DNA of 64,000 bases from UBA12474 sp964549625 (GTDB lineage: Bacteria > Babelota > Babeliae > Babelales > Babelaceae). The DNA lies in the NCBI GenBank assembly GCA_964549625.1, contig CAZJVA010000002.1:1-64000 (forward strand), in the 5' to 3' direction. Position numbers and translations under genes: made by a program. A model generated the notes under the pieces. The model was not told the DNA's origin. It ran no database searches and saw only the letters and a list, made by a program, of their open reading frames with translations. Of this stretch, positions 54,835 to 63,045 are shown piece after piece. Within the stretch, counting starts at the first letter, position 1; every line of letters starts with the position of its first letter.

Positions 54835-55470
54835 ATGATACGTCGCATTGCGCTCTGTGCGCTTTTGGTTGCGCTACCCGCAAAACCAATCTTCCAAGAT
54901 GTTAAACAGGCTATCCAAGACAAATTTATTAAAGAAGTCGCCAGCTCATTTGGTGGCATGGGCAAACTCGTCGCTCCAACCGCTATCGGAGCCTCTATTT
55001 TTGCTGGATCATCGTTATTAATCAAAAAAACCTCAAAAATGAGCCGCGGTTCACGCCTAGCCGGCAGTGCAACGCTGGGGATCCTTGCCATGCATTGGAT
55101 TACCGAAGGCAGCATTTGGAACGAGTTAACAACCATCAGAAAAACACTAGAAGCGTTTCGCCTCGAAACTACAGAGAACTTCGAAAAAACGTGGAACCAA
55201 TTAGACAAAATTCAACAACAAAACATTCTAACATCAATCAGAAACAGCATCATGTTTAAACTAATTCGCCAAACAGAACTCACACAAGATGAAAAGACTG
55301 TTTCAACATGGCTAGAAAAAGCAGACCACTTACAAAAAATCAGCGACAAAGAAAGCCAAGCATTACAAAAGCTTATCAAAGAAAACTGTCTGCTCGGCTC
55401 TTCGAAACTTGGATCCGGACTTAAAAACATTCTTGAAGATGCTTGTAACAAAAAAACAAAAAAAGAGTAA
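54835..55470 (+). CDS. Exported membrane-associated helical protein
   Basis: This encodes 211 residues. GGAG lies 8 bases before ATG 54835. Signal MIRRIALCALLVALPAKPIF, a Gly/Ala-rich hydrophobic hairpin (APTAIGASIFAGSSLLI; AGSATLGILAMHWI), then helices with heptad character ('TIRKTLEAFRLETTENFEK'). Its TAA directly abuts the ATG of the ComEC N-terminal fragment, implying translational coupling. No family recognised. Confidence 0.68.
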   Translation: MIRRIALCALLVALPAKPIFQDVKQAIQDKFIKEVASSFGGMGKLVAPTAIGASIFAGSSLLIKKTSKMSRGSRLAGSATLGILAMHWITEGSIWNELTTIRKTLEAFRLETTENFEKTWNQLDKIQQQNILTSIRNSIMFKLIRQTELTQDEKTVSTWLEKADHLQKISDKESQALQKLIKENCLLGSSKLGSGLKNILEDACNKKTKKE

Positions 55471-56610
55471 ATGAAACTCTCTGACCTACAAAATCTAATA
55501 ATCCAAATACCCTGGCATCCGATTTATACAATCTGCCAGGGTATTCTTGTTGGCATTTCATTACACCAAAACATCACCAAAGGATTTGCCCTAGCCCTAG
55601 TTTGCGGCTTTATTCATCTGCTTTTTAAAAACATATCATACCAAAAGGCACTCTTTATCTTCTCGCTCAGCCTTTTTGGCGGCTCATATCGCATGCAACA
55701 TATTGAGCGAATTTTTTATCAAACAATAGCAGCAAGCCAAAGAACAGCATTGGCTATACAAGGAAAACTCTTGGAAACAGCAGACATAAGCGACACACAT
55801 ACACGCTACAAGCTCCTGATCTATTCGGCCAAAGAAAACAAACGCAGGATACCTATGAACAGCTGGCAAACAACCATCACCGCCCCCAAAACAAGCGACG
55901 TAGGAGTAGGCGATATTGTTAGCTGGGAACGCGTTTACCTAACCATAAATACCAGCAATCAAGAATATATTGCCTTTCTAATAAACAACGGCCTAATCGG
56001 GCACATACGAACCAAGCAACCCCCAACGCTAATTATGAGACCCTGGTTTTCTGCTCGGCGCGCAATCAGTAACCTTCAAGCAAAGATTATTAAAGCTATT
56101 CGTGCATACACCACACCAGAGACCGCCGCCCTGGTCGAAACCATATTTTTAGGCAAAAAACAGGCTGCCAACTCCCCCATCCGGCGCTATCGAAAATCAT
56201 TTCAAACCTGGGGAATTTCTCACTATCTCGCACGATCAGGGCTTCACGTATCTCTCTTAGCCCTACTCATAAACTTTTTAGCCCTATTCTGCATCCCTTG
56301 GTTTGCGGCGCGCACCTGGCTATTGCTCATTTTAAGCGCTCTTTACACCCTAATCTCATGGAGCAGCATCTCCTTTATCCGAGCACTCACTTTCCTCATC
56401 CTTATTTCAATTGGCACCCTACAACGAACACCACCACACAGCTTTGTAGTTTTTGCGTGGATCGCGACCGCAACCATGATCCTGCAACCGCACCAGTTAT
56501 TTGCGCTAGATTTTCAACTAAGCTTCCTGTTATCAGGCATGCTTATTTGGCGTAACCAAATAAAGTTTTTTCAATCTCTTGCAAAACCAAATTCCCAAAA
56601 GATAGCCTAA
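55471..56610 (+). CDS. ComEC N-terminal half (competence channel fragment)
   Basis: This encodes 379 residues. It has N-terminal membrane helices, then a soluble OB-like domain (residues 85-175; DUF4131-type: 'AIQGKLLETADISDTHTRYK', 'VGVGDIVSWERVYL'). The first part of the competence domain follows: 'ALVETIFLGKKQA', 'FQTWGISHYLARSGLHVSLLALL' (the signature G-x-S-H-x-x-A-x-S-G-L-H) and 'ALDFQLSFLLSGMLI' (family P-x-F-Q-L-S-F). The protein stops there, about 25 residues later, where normal ComEC continues with the block found in the separate gene at 12255-13043. The start abuts the previous stop. No frameshifted remainder follows: the next gene is a peptidase. Confidence 0.88.
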   Translation: MKLSDLQNLIIQIPWHPIYTICQGILVGISLHQNITKGFALALVCGFIHLLFKNISYQKALFIFSLSLFGGSYRMQHIERIFYQTIAASQRTALAIQGKLLETADISDTHTRYKLLIYSAKENKRRIPMNSWQTTITAPKTSDVGVGDIVSWERVYLTINTSNQEYIAFLINNGLIGHIRTKQPPTLIMRPWFSARRAISNLQAKIIKAIRAYTTPETAALVETIFLGKKQAANSPIRRYRKSFQTWGISHYLARSGLHVSLLALLINFLALFCIPWFAARTWLLLILSALYTLISWSSISFIRALTFLILISIGTLQRTPPHSFVVFAWIATATMILQPHQLFALDFQLSFLLSGMLIWRNQIKFFQSLAKPNSQKIA

Positions 56611-56615
56611 CTAGC

Positions 56616-56630
56616 GTATACACGTATACA
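56616..56630. repeat. GTATAC inverted repeat upstream of the C11 peptidase gene
   Basis: GTATAC-AC-GTATAC at 56616-56629; the octamer CGTATACA occurs twice in tandem (56615-56630). Possible operator or promoter element before the gene at 56649. Confidence 0.35.
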
Positions 56631-56648
56631 GGGGATTTGGAGGTTGGC

Positions 56649-58025
56649 ATGAAATTGGTAAGTAGGGTTTTTGGCATATTTTGGGTTTGTTTATTTTTTT
56701 CGTATATTTCGGGTCATGTTGAATACGTTCAAGCAAACCATCAAAAGCCGTTAACAGAAAAAGAATGGACCTTTCTCATTTACATGTCAGCCGATAACGA
56801 CCTGTATCAGTTCGCCTGGCGTAATCTTGCACAAGCAGCAGAAGTAGGCTCTAATCAAAACCTAAACGTTGTAGTGCATCTAGATATAAAAACACCCGGC
56901 AAACCAAAAGTCACTAAGCGACTCTACCTAGAAAAAAACAAAATTCTTCAAGTAGAGCCGGATGCGTGCATGGATAGCGGGGATGAAGAAACCTTCACCA
57001 GTGCTGTTTTATGGGCGCACAAAAAATATCCGTCTCGCCACTTTGCACTTGTATTCTGGAATCATGGATTTGGCGACCTCAACCCGGTCCTCAAGCGAAT
57101 CGCCAACCCCGCACATCTGTTTCACTACAACACGCGTACCGGACTAATTGAACTCGACCGCAGCATCCCATTTATGGAATATAATCAACTTGTCGCCGAA
57201 CAATCGTCGCAAGAAGAGTGCCAACGCGGTATCTGCTTCGATGAAACCAATTATAACTATCTTGATGACAACAAACTTATACGCGCGTTTAAACGCATAC
57301 GCGAAGAACGCAACGGAAAAAACATAGACTTTGCCATTTTTGACGCCTGCCTTATGGCAATGACCGGAACCGCCGCACTGTGCAGCATGTTTTCAGACTG
57401 GATGATTGCCTCTCAAGAGGTTGTCTTAGGCCCTGGCTATAACTACAAGCTCACCCTTAAACCGTTTGCAGAAGGATTAACAGATTGCGCAGAAATTGCC
57501 AAACAAGTTGTTGCAGGATACTACGCCACGTACGGCAAACTCACCGAAGATTACACACAATCGGCCTTTAAAATGACATATTTTGAACAATTAAACCAAA
57601 ATATCGACTCAGTAGCACAACTACTCATCGAAGGACTACAGCGCCAGAAAAAACAGAGTGTGAAAGCGCTCATAAGGTCATGCCGCAATCGCCATCTCTG
57701 CACATATTTTGACGAACCAAGCTATATCGACCTGTTTGATTTTTACAACAACCTGCTCAAACGAATCAATTCCGTCGAATTAGAAGACAGCGCCGCAACC
57801 GAAGACTACATGATTCGCTTTGCCAACACTCTCATCAATGGATTTGAAATAGCAAAAAAGTTTGTAATCGCTAACATTTGCGGCAAAAATGTATCTCGCG
57901 CAAAAGGCATATCAATCTATTTCCCGGAATATCGTGTCAACAACATCCACCACAACTCCTATCAGTACACATACTTTGCGCAAAACAACAGCTGGCCAGA
58001 ATTTTTAAAAGCCTACCTTAGCTGA
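56649..58025 (+). CDS. Exported clostripain-like cysteine peptidase (family C11)
   Basis: This encodes 458 residues. The start at 56649 has GGAGG 5 bases upstream, followed by a signal peptide (MKLVSRVFGIFWVCLFFSYISG). Clostripain family pattern: 'TFLIYMSADNDLYQFAWRNL' near residue 41, then 'LVFWNHGFGD' with catalytic His139 and 'FAIFDACLMAM' with catalytic Cys234. C11 enzymes cut after Arg or Lys and often self-process in a loop between the two. It would act in the periplasm or outside the cell, perhaps on host protein. Follows the comEC fragment in the same direction. Confidence 0.9.
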   Translation: MKLVSRVFGIFWVCLFFSYISGHVEYVQANHQKPLTEKEWTFLIYMSADNDLYQFAWRNLAQAAEVGSNQNLNVVVHLDIKTPGKPKVTKRLYLEKNKILQVEPDACMDSGDEETFTSAVLWAHKKYPSRHFALVFWNHGFGDLNPVLKRIANPAHLFHYNTRTGLIELDRSIPFMEYNQLVAEQSSQEECQRGICFDETNYNYLDDNKLIRAFKRIREERNGKNIDFAIFDACLMAMTGTAALCSMFSDWMIASQEVVLGPGYNYKLTLKPFAEGLTDCAEIAKQVVAGYYATYGKLTEDYTQSAFKMTYFEQLNQNIDSVAQLLIEGLQRQKKQSVKALIRSCRNRHLCTYFDEPSYIDLFDFYNNLLKRINSVELEDSAATEDYMIRFANTLINGFEIAKKFVIANICGKNVSRAKGISIYFPEYRVNNIHHNSYQYTYFAQNNSWPEFLKAYLS

Positions 58026-58040
58026 AACTTATGCACAACA

Positions 58041-58060
58041 CCCCTCCCAATAAGGAGGGG
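58041..58060 (+). terminator. Small hairpin after the C11 peptidase gene
   Basis: CCCCTCC and GGAGGGG with a 6-base loop, 15 bases after the stop. No T-run. Confidence 0.4.
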
Positions 58061-58169
58061 TAAGACTACCCAAAAAGCGGACAACAAAGCAAACCATCCA
58101 AGCGCGCGCCAAAAAAATTTTATACACTAAAAGGGTACATCCTTAGATACTAAAACAAAACAACGCTCC

Positions 58170-58727
58170 ATGAAAACAAAACAAGAATTGTTGAACGCTT
58201 TATACGAACCACACCGCGACTTTCGCTCATCGCCACTATACATAGAACAGAGCCAAAACATAATCTTTGGGGAAGGCGACCCCAACGCAGAAATCATGCT
58301 TATCGGTGAAGCTCCCGGTAAAAATGAGGAAATCGAAGGCAGGCCATTTGTTGGCCAATCAGGGCGACTCTTAAACAGAGCTCTTGAGCTATGCGACATC
58401 CAACGCGCGCAAATCTATATAACCAATATTGTTAAATGCCGCCCCCCAAACAATCGAACACCACTACCACAAGAGCTTGAAATAGGCTGCACAGTAATGC
58501 TATTGGAACAAATCAACATAATTAAACCGCGCATCATCTGTACATTAGGCGCCATCGCATTACGCGGCTTAACTAAATCAACATATCAAATAACCAAAAT
58601 ACACGGCCAACCTATAGATTTTAACGGAATAATACTACTTCCCACCTACCATCCTGCCTACATACTCCGCAACAGAAGCCAAGCCCCACAATTTCTCGCC
58701 GATATCGAAAAACTCAAAAAATTATAG
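58170..58727 (+). CDS. Family 4 type uracil-DNA glycosylase lacking two Fe-S cysteines
   Basis: This encodes 185 residues. It removes uracil from DNA for base-excision repair. Family features: 'NIIFGEGDPNAEIMLIGEAPGKNEEIEGRPFVGQSGRLLN' pattern across residues 30-69, 'YITNIVKCRPPNNRTPLPQE' and 'LPTYHPAYILRN'. Family 4 enzymes bind a [4Fe-4S] cluster with C-x-x-C near the N-terminus plus two later Cys. Here the later two are present (Cys90, Cys107), but the N-terminal pair is replaced by Arg19 and Pro22. An in-frame stop lies shortly upstream, so a longer N-terminus does not restore them. No Shine-Dalgarno. Confidence 0.9.
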   Translation: MKTKQELLNALYEPHRDFRSSPLYIEQSQNIIFGEGDPNAEIMLIGEAPGKNEEIEGRPFVGQSGRLLNRALELCDIQRAQIYITNIVKCRPPNNRTPLPQELEIGCTVMLLEQINIIKPRIICTLGAIALRGLTKSTYQITKIHGQPIDFNGIILLPTYHPAYILRNRSQAPQFLADIEKLKKL

Positions 58728-58740
58728 GACGAAAAAAGCG

Positions 58741-59075
58741 CGGATTGCATGTGGATAACTATGTGGATAATGGTGGATAAGTGGTGCATAAATCAAATAA
58801 GATGCATTGAAAAAGCCGACCAGGAGGGCTTTAAAAAGCCTAGCGCGCCAAAAAGAGCGACCAGGTAGTCAGATTGCGCTATCAGGAAAAAGTTATCCAC
58901 AAGTTGTCCACACACTATCCACATACTTATTTAATCATATAAACATCGACTTAGAGGGGTTTATAGAGCACGAAGTTGCGAGTTATCCACAGTTATCCAC
59001 ACACCTACTACTACTAATATATAAATATATATATATAATATAATAGTAGTAGACAGGCACAAAAAATGTGGATAA
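58741..59075. other. Probable chromosomal replication origin (oriC)
   Basis: The 464-base gap between the glycosylase gene and nusA holds nine DnaA boxes. Six match TTATCCACA exactly: 58750-58758, 58762-58770, 58893-58901, 58983-58991, 58993-59001, 59067-59075. Three have one mismatch: 58772-58780, 58904-58912, 58915-58923. An A/T-only core (59017-59045) is flanked by four CTA triplets (59005-59016) and three TAG triplets (59044-59052), like DnaA-trio elements facing inwards. The + strand switches from A/C-rich to G/T-rich here. dnaA is not adjacent. Confidence 0.88.
59005..59052. other. Origin unwinding element with flanking trinucleotide repeats
   Basis: (CTA)x4 at 59005-59016, 28 bases of pure A/T, then (TAG)x3 at 59044-59052. 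Read 3'-5' on the bottom and top strand respectively, both are GAT repeats, matching the DnaA-trio consensus known from Bacillus subtilis. Confidence 0.7.
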
Positions 59076-59116
59076 CTTCTCCCCAAGAACCGAGGCGTTC
59101 CCCCTGTGTGTTTTTA

Positions 59117-59125
59117 TGGTATACT
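59117..59125 (+). promoter_or_regulatory. Extended -10 promoter of nusA-infB
   Basis: TGG-TATACT at 59117-59125, 42 bases after the last DnaA box and 67 bases before the nusA start. The -35 is weak. Confidence 0.5.
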
Positions 59126-59191
59126 ATGTCTGTCCTGTCGAAATAAAGGGTTTGATAGGTTTTTTTTAAACAAACCAAGGATCGGTGCCCT

Positions 59192-60316
59192 GTGAATTTA
59201 TCTCAAATAATAGAAGAGCTTGTTGAAGAGCGTGATTTAGATCGCAACGCTTTAAGTAATATCGTTTGCGAAGGTATGCTGGCAGCTTACGAAAAAAAGT
59301 ACCCAGAACTCCAGCTTGAAGCCGTATACAACAAAACTGCTGATAAAATTGATATTTTTGCCTGGAAAGAAGTAGTTTCAAGTGTTTTGGATGAGCTTTC
59401 TCAGGTCAGCTTGCGCAAAGCGCGCGCAATAAAGCCTGATGCCGAAGTGGGCCAAAGTATTCAAGTTCCTTTTGATGGGGCGATTGGTCGCATCGAAATT
59501 TTACGCGCTAAGCAGTACATTTCGCAACGAGTCCGCCAACTTGAGGCTGCGCAGGTGTATGAAGAATTTAAGCCAAAAGAAGGCTCAATAATGTCCGGTG
59601 TGGTCCACAAGTGCGAGATGGGCGGCGCTGTTGTTAAGATTCAAGATGCGTTTGCTTTTTTGCCTAAAAGCTTGATGATCCCTGGCGAACGCTGTGTTGC
59701 TGGTTATGCATTGCGTGCTTTGGTAAAAGAGGTTTTAATAGAGCCGCGCAATGAGAATCAAATTATTCTTGACCGTGCATCAGAGTCTTTTTTGCGTCAG
59801 TTATTTGAGTTAGAGATTCCTGAGGTCTTTGATCGTATTGTTGAGGTAAAAAAAGTTGTTCGTATTGCGGGGTACAAGTCCAAGGTTGTTGTTGCGTCTA
59901 ACGACAAGAACATTGATCCTGTTGGAACCTGTGTTGGTGTTGGTGGCGCGCGTATTAAGCCAATCTTGCGTGAGCTTGCAGGTGAAAAAATAGATATTCT
60001 TGTTTATACCGATGATCTTGAGCGTTTGGTGAGAGATTCGCTTAAGCCGGCAGAAATTGAGCGTGTTGAGATTTCTGGTGATGTAGCTCGTGTGTGGGTT
60101 GATGAAGATCAGCGCTCCGTAGCGATAGGTAAGGGCGGCAAGAATATTGCGTTGGCGTCCCGTCTGACAGGTCTGGATATTGAATTAGTTAAGGGACTTG
60201 AAGAGTCGGGTGAGAGCCTGGCAGATATGTTCTCTGCGGCCGAATCGGAAGATGAGAAGACCCGCGATCTTGGAGGTTTTTCTGCCTTCGATGATTTTGA
60301 AAATGGTGAAAAATAA
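59192..60316 (+). CDS. nusA: Transcription termination/antitermination factor NusA
   Basis: This encodes 374 residues. GTG start; AAGGA lies about 13 bases upstream. NusA binds RNA polymerase and nascent RNA and acts in pausing, termination and antitermination. Domain order: N-terminal polymerase-binding domain (MNLSQIIEELVEERDLD), S1 ('KPKEGSIMSGVVHKCEMGGAVVKI'), KH1 ('VGTCVGVGGARIKPI') and KH2 ('SVAIGKGGKNIALASRLTG'). The acidic repeats of E. coli NusA are absent, and a short acidic tail follows. Heads an operon with infB (20-base gap). Its sequence is G/T-rich, unlike genes left of the origin. Confidence 0.97.
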   Translation: MNLSQIIEELVEERDLDRNALSNIVCEGMLAAYEKKYPELQLEAVYNKTADKIDIFAWKEVVSSVLDELSQVSLRKARAIKPDAEVGQSIQVPFDGAIGRIEILRAKQYISQRVRQLEAAQVYEEFKPKEGSIMSGVVHKCEMGGAVVKIQDAFAFLPKSLMIPGERCVAGYALRALVKEVLIEPRNENQIILDRASESFLRQLFELEIPEVFDRIVEVKKVVRIAGYKSKVVVASNDKNIDPVGTCVGVGGARIKPILRELAGEKIDILVYTDDLERLVRDSLKPAEIERVEISGDVARVWVDEDQRSVAIGKGGKNIALASRLTGLDIELVKGLEESGESLADMFSAAESEDEKTRDLGGFSAFDDFENGEK

Positions 60317-60336
60317 GCTGATTTGAAGGAGTTTCT

Positions 60337-62082
60337 ATGGCCAATTTGTGCAAGGGTAAATCAGTACTGGTCTGTGAGCCGATGTCCGTCGGTGAGCTTG
60401 CAACCCGCTTAAATAAGCCGATAACCAGTGTTATTGCTTATTTGTTGAAGCAAGGAGTTGTTGCTGCTAAAAATGTTGTTTTGACCGCTGATGTTGTTGC
60501 ACAGGTGGCCGAATTCTTCGATTTCGAAGTTTGTTTTCCTGAGGAAGAGGCCTGTGAGCTTTCAGAGTTTCACGATGAAGTTTCTGGGGCAAAGGCATTT
60601 ACGCGTCCTCCGGTTGTTGTTGTGGTTGGCCATGTTGATCATGGCAAAACAACTTTGCTTGATTATATAAGAAAGACGCGCGTTGCCGCCCGTGAAAAGG
60701 GTGGTATTACCCAGCATGTTGGTGCGTATGAAGCAAAAACAGAGCATGGCAAGGTTGTCTTTATTGACACACCAGGGCATGAGGCGTTTTCTGTTATGCG
60801 GGCTCATGGTGTTTCAACGGCCGACATAGTTATTTTGGTTGTTGGCGCTGATAATGGTGTAATGCCACAGACAATAGAAGCGCTTGAGATGGCTCAACAA
60901 TCTGAAACGCCCGTTGTTGTGGCTATTAATAAAGTTGATCGCGCCAACGCACGGCAAATTGATGAAGTTAAGCATGCGCTTTCGCGGCATGGGTTACAGC
61001 CAGATGAGTGGGGTGGTGATACTATTTTTGTTCCCATTTCGGCGCTCAAGGGTACAGGGGTTAATGAGTTACTTGAGGCTGTTGCGCTGCAGGCATATGA
61101 TTTAGGGTTAGAAACCTACTTGGATGTTCCCCCCTGTGGCTATGTTCTTGAGTCGCGTCTGGAAAAGGGGAGAGGTGCGGTTGCAACGGTGATTTCTCGG
61201 CGGGGCATTTTGCGTATTGGTGACTTTTTTATTGCTGGTGGTGCACCGGGCAAAATTACTTCAATGAAAAACGCCGAAGGCAAGAATATTAAAGAGGCAT
61301 ATCCGTCTGTACCTGTTGTTGTGGCAGGATTTTCAGAGTTGCCTCAGCCTGGAGACGTTCTACGTGTCGTTGAAGTTACCGAATGGAATAAGTCGCGCTC
61401 TCGAGATAGTTCGTTAGATCGAAAGTCGGGAGGCGGCACATCGGCTCATCTTACTGCCGCTCAGCAAAAGCATGGAGTTCCCGTGAAACTGATTGTCCGT
61501 GCTGCAACGAATTCATCGCGTGACGTTTTGGTTTCTTCATTAGAAAAGATTTCCAAAAAAACCTTTTCTGGGGTGACGGTGCTTTCTTCTGGTGTTGGGC
61601 CAGCAACGGAGAGTGATGTTGTTTTTGCTTCTGATACTGGTGCTCTGATTCTTTCGCTTGATGCTAAAACCGAAACAAAGGCTTCTCGCTTAGCCCAAGA
61701 TTTGGGCGTGGTTGTTAAGCATTTTGATATTATTTACAAGTTGCTTGAATATATTGAAGAGCTTGCGCAAAAGGACAAGCCGGCTGAGACAAAAACGGTT
61801 AAAACCGGAGAGGCGCTTATCCTCAAAGTTTTCGATATAAAAAACATTGGTATTGTCGCGGGTGCCCGGGTTGTTGATGGTTTTATCAAAAAAACAGCGA
61901 CTGTGAGAGTCTATCGTGGCAATCGCAAGGTTGGAGAGGGCAAGCTTACGAGTTTGCAGCGTGATCGAAATCAAGCCAAAGAGGTTAAGAAGGGCTTTGA
62001 ATGTGCCTTTATGGTTGATAAGTTCGAAGATTGGTTGGTGGATGATCGTGTTGAATTTTATGACGAAGTTGTAGTCACGTAA
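60337..62082 (+). CDS. infB: Translation initiation factor IF-2
   Basis: This encodes 581 residues, shorter than most IF-2 because only one IF2_N domain ('MSVGELATRLNKPITSVIAYLLK') precedes the G domain. AAGGAG before the ATG. The GTPase that brings fMet-tRNA to the 30S subunit and promotes subunit joining. Seen: G1 'GHVDHGKTTL', G2 'GGITQHVGAYE', G3 'DTPGHEAF', G4 'NKVD', G5 'SALKG', domain II ('ESRLEKGRGAVATVISRRG'), domain III and the fMet-binding C domain. Second gene of the nusA operon. Confidence 0.98.
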   Translation: MANLCKGKSVLVCEPMSVGELATRLNKPITSVIAYLLKQGVVAAKNVVLTADVVAQVAEFFDFEVCFPEEEACELSEFHDEVSGAKAFTRPPVVVVVGHVDHGKTTLLDYIRKTRVAAREKGGITQHVGAYEAKTEHGKVVFIDTPGHEAFSVMRAHGVSTADIVILVVGADNGVMPQTIEALEMAQQSETPVVVAINKVDRANARQIDEVKHALSRHGLQPDEWGGDTIFVPISALKGTGVNELLEAVALQAYDLGLETYLDVPPCGYVLESRLEKGRGAVATVISRRGILRIGDFFIAGGAPGKITSMKNAEGKNIKEAYPSVPVVVAGFSELPQPGDVLRVVEVTEWNKSRSRDSSLDRKSGGGTSAHLTAAQQKHGVPVKLIVRAATNSSRDVLVSSLEKISKKTFSGVTVLSSGVGPATESDVVFASDTGALILSLDAKTETKASRLAQDLGVVVKHFDIIYKLLEYIEELAQKDKPAETKTVKTGEALILKVFDIKNIGIVAGARVVDGFIKKTATVRVYRGNRKVGEGKLTSLQRDRNQAKEVKKGFECAFMVDKFEDWLVDDRVEFYDEVVVT

Positions 62083-62109
62083 CTTCTTCTATCAGCTCTA
62101 TTTTTATAG

Positions 62110-62147
62110 ACGAGGAATTTTGTTTTTCTTAATTCCTCGTTATTTTT
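62110..62147 (+). terminator. Intrinsic terminator of nusA-infB
   Basis: The 10-bp stem ACGAGGAATT/AATTCCTCGT (62110-62119, 62131-62140) is followed by TATTTTTTT. Confidence 0.88.
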
Positions 62148-62177
62148 TTGTGATTTTTGAAGAATTGCTTGTGATAC

Positions 62178-63029
62178 TTAAAGAATGGTGGCTCGCAGTG
62201 TTTTGAGATTTGCTGCGTGATCGTCCAGCGTCGTGCGTGGCGTTTCTATGATTTTGCTTATCGAGTTAAAACGTTGATCGTTCATAATTTTTGCAAACAC
62301 TTCTAGTCCAAGTGCGCCTTTGCCAATCGCTTCGTGGCGATCGAGGTGTGAACCGCAGGCTTTTTTTGAGTCGTTTAAGTGAAAAACGTAGAGGTTTTTT
62401 AGTCCGAGTATTTGGTCAAACTTGCCAAAGGTTTGCTCGTATCCTGATTGAGAAGAGAGATTATATCCAGCAGCACAGGCGTGGCATGTATCAAAGCAGA
62501 AGCCAATCATTTTTTTGTTCTTACACTGCGTATAAATTTCGGCAAGCTCTTCGAATGTTCCGCCTAGGGTCGTGCCTTGACCTGCCATATTTTCGAGCAG
62601 GATTTTGGTGTCCCCTGGATTTTGCTCTAAGGCGGTATCAAGGCTGTGCGCAATTTGTGTGATCGATTCTTCTTTATTACCTGATACAAAGGCACCTGGG
62701 TGAAGTACTAAGAAGGGTATTTTGAGTAACTGGCAGCGCTGTAATTCTGCCATAAGCGCATGTAGAGATTTTTGATAGACTTCTGAGTTTGGTGAGCCAA
62801 TATTTATAAGGTAGCTCGCATGGCTAAGGACAATCTCAATAGCGCTCTTTTTTTGCGCATCTCTGAACTCCGCTACTTCTTGGGAAGAAAAAGTGCTGTA
62901 GGACCATTGTCGATTGTTTTTTGTAAAGATTTGTATGGCTGTGCAACCAAGAGCTGTTCCTTCTTCAATTGCATGAACTAACCCGCCAGCTGTAGATACA
63001 TGGGCTCCAAGAAGCAGTTTTTGTTTCAT
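62178..63029 (-). CDS. nfo: Endonuclease IV (AP endonuclease)
   Basis: This encodes 283 residues, the family length. AAGGAAG before the ATG. It cuts DNA 5' of abasic sites and removes 3' blocking groups; it is the natural partner of the uracil-DNA glycosylase at 58170. The zinc ligands of the TIM barrel are all visible: 'LSHASYLINIGSP', 'LHPGAF', 'LLENMAGQG', 'FDTCHACAAGY', 'HLNDSK', 'HLDRHEAIGKG' and 'IIETP'. Cytoplasmic. Confidence 0.97.
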   Translation of the reverse strand: MKQKLLLGAHVSTAGGLVHAIEEGTALGCTAIQIFTKNNRQWSYSTFSSQEVAEFRDAQKKSAIEIVLSHASYLINIGSPNSEVYQKSLHALMAELQRCQLLKIPFLVLHPGAFVSGNKEESITQIAHSLDTALEQNPGDTKILLENMAGQGTTLGGTFEELAEIYTQCKNKKMIGFCFDTCHACAAGYNLSSQSGYEQTFGKFDQILGLKNLYVFHLNDSKKACGSHLDRHEAIGKGALGLEVFAKIMNDQRFNSISKIIETPRTTLDDHAANLKTLRATIL

Positions 63030-63045
63030 GTCTTCCTTTTTGGCT

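Noticed and set aside
55471..56648. ComEC truncated by frameshift with a remnant just downstream
   Set aside because: The sequence after 56610 has no ComEC-like frame before the C11 peptidase gene. The complementary half lies intact at 12255-13043.
58807..59043. Open frame of 78 codons between the glycosylase gene and nusA
   Set aside because: It runs through the DnaA boxes and the A/T-only core. Its peptide simply reflects the boxes and the TAT repeat, and there is no ribosome binding site.
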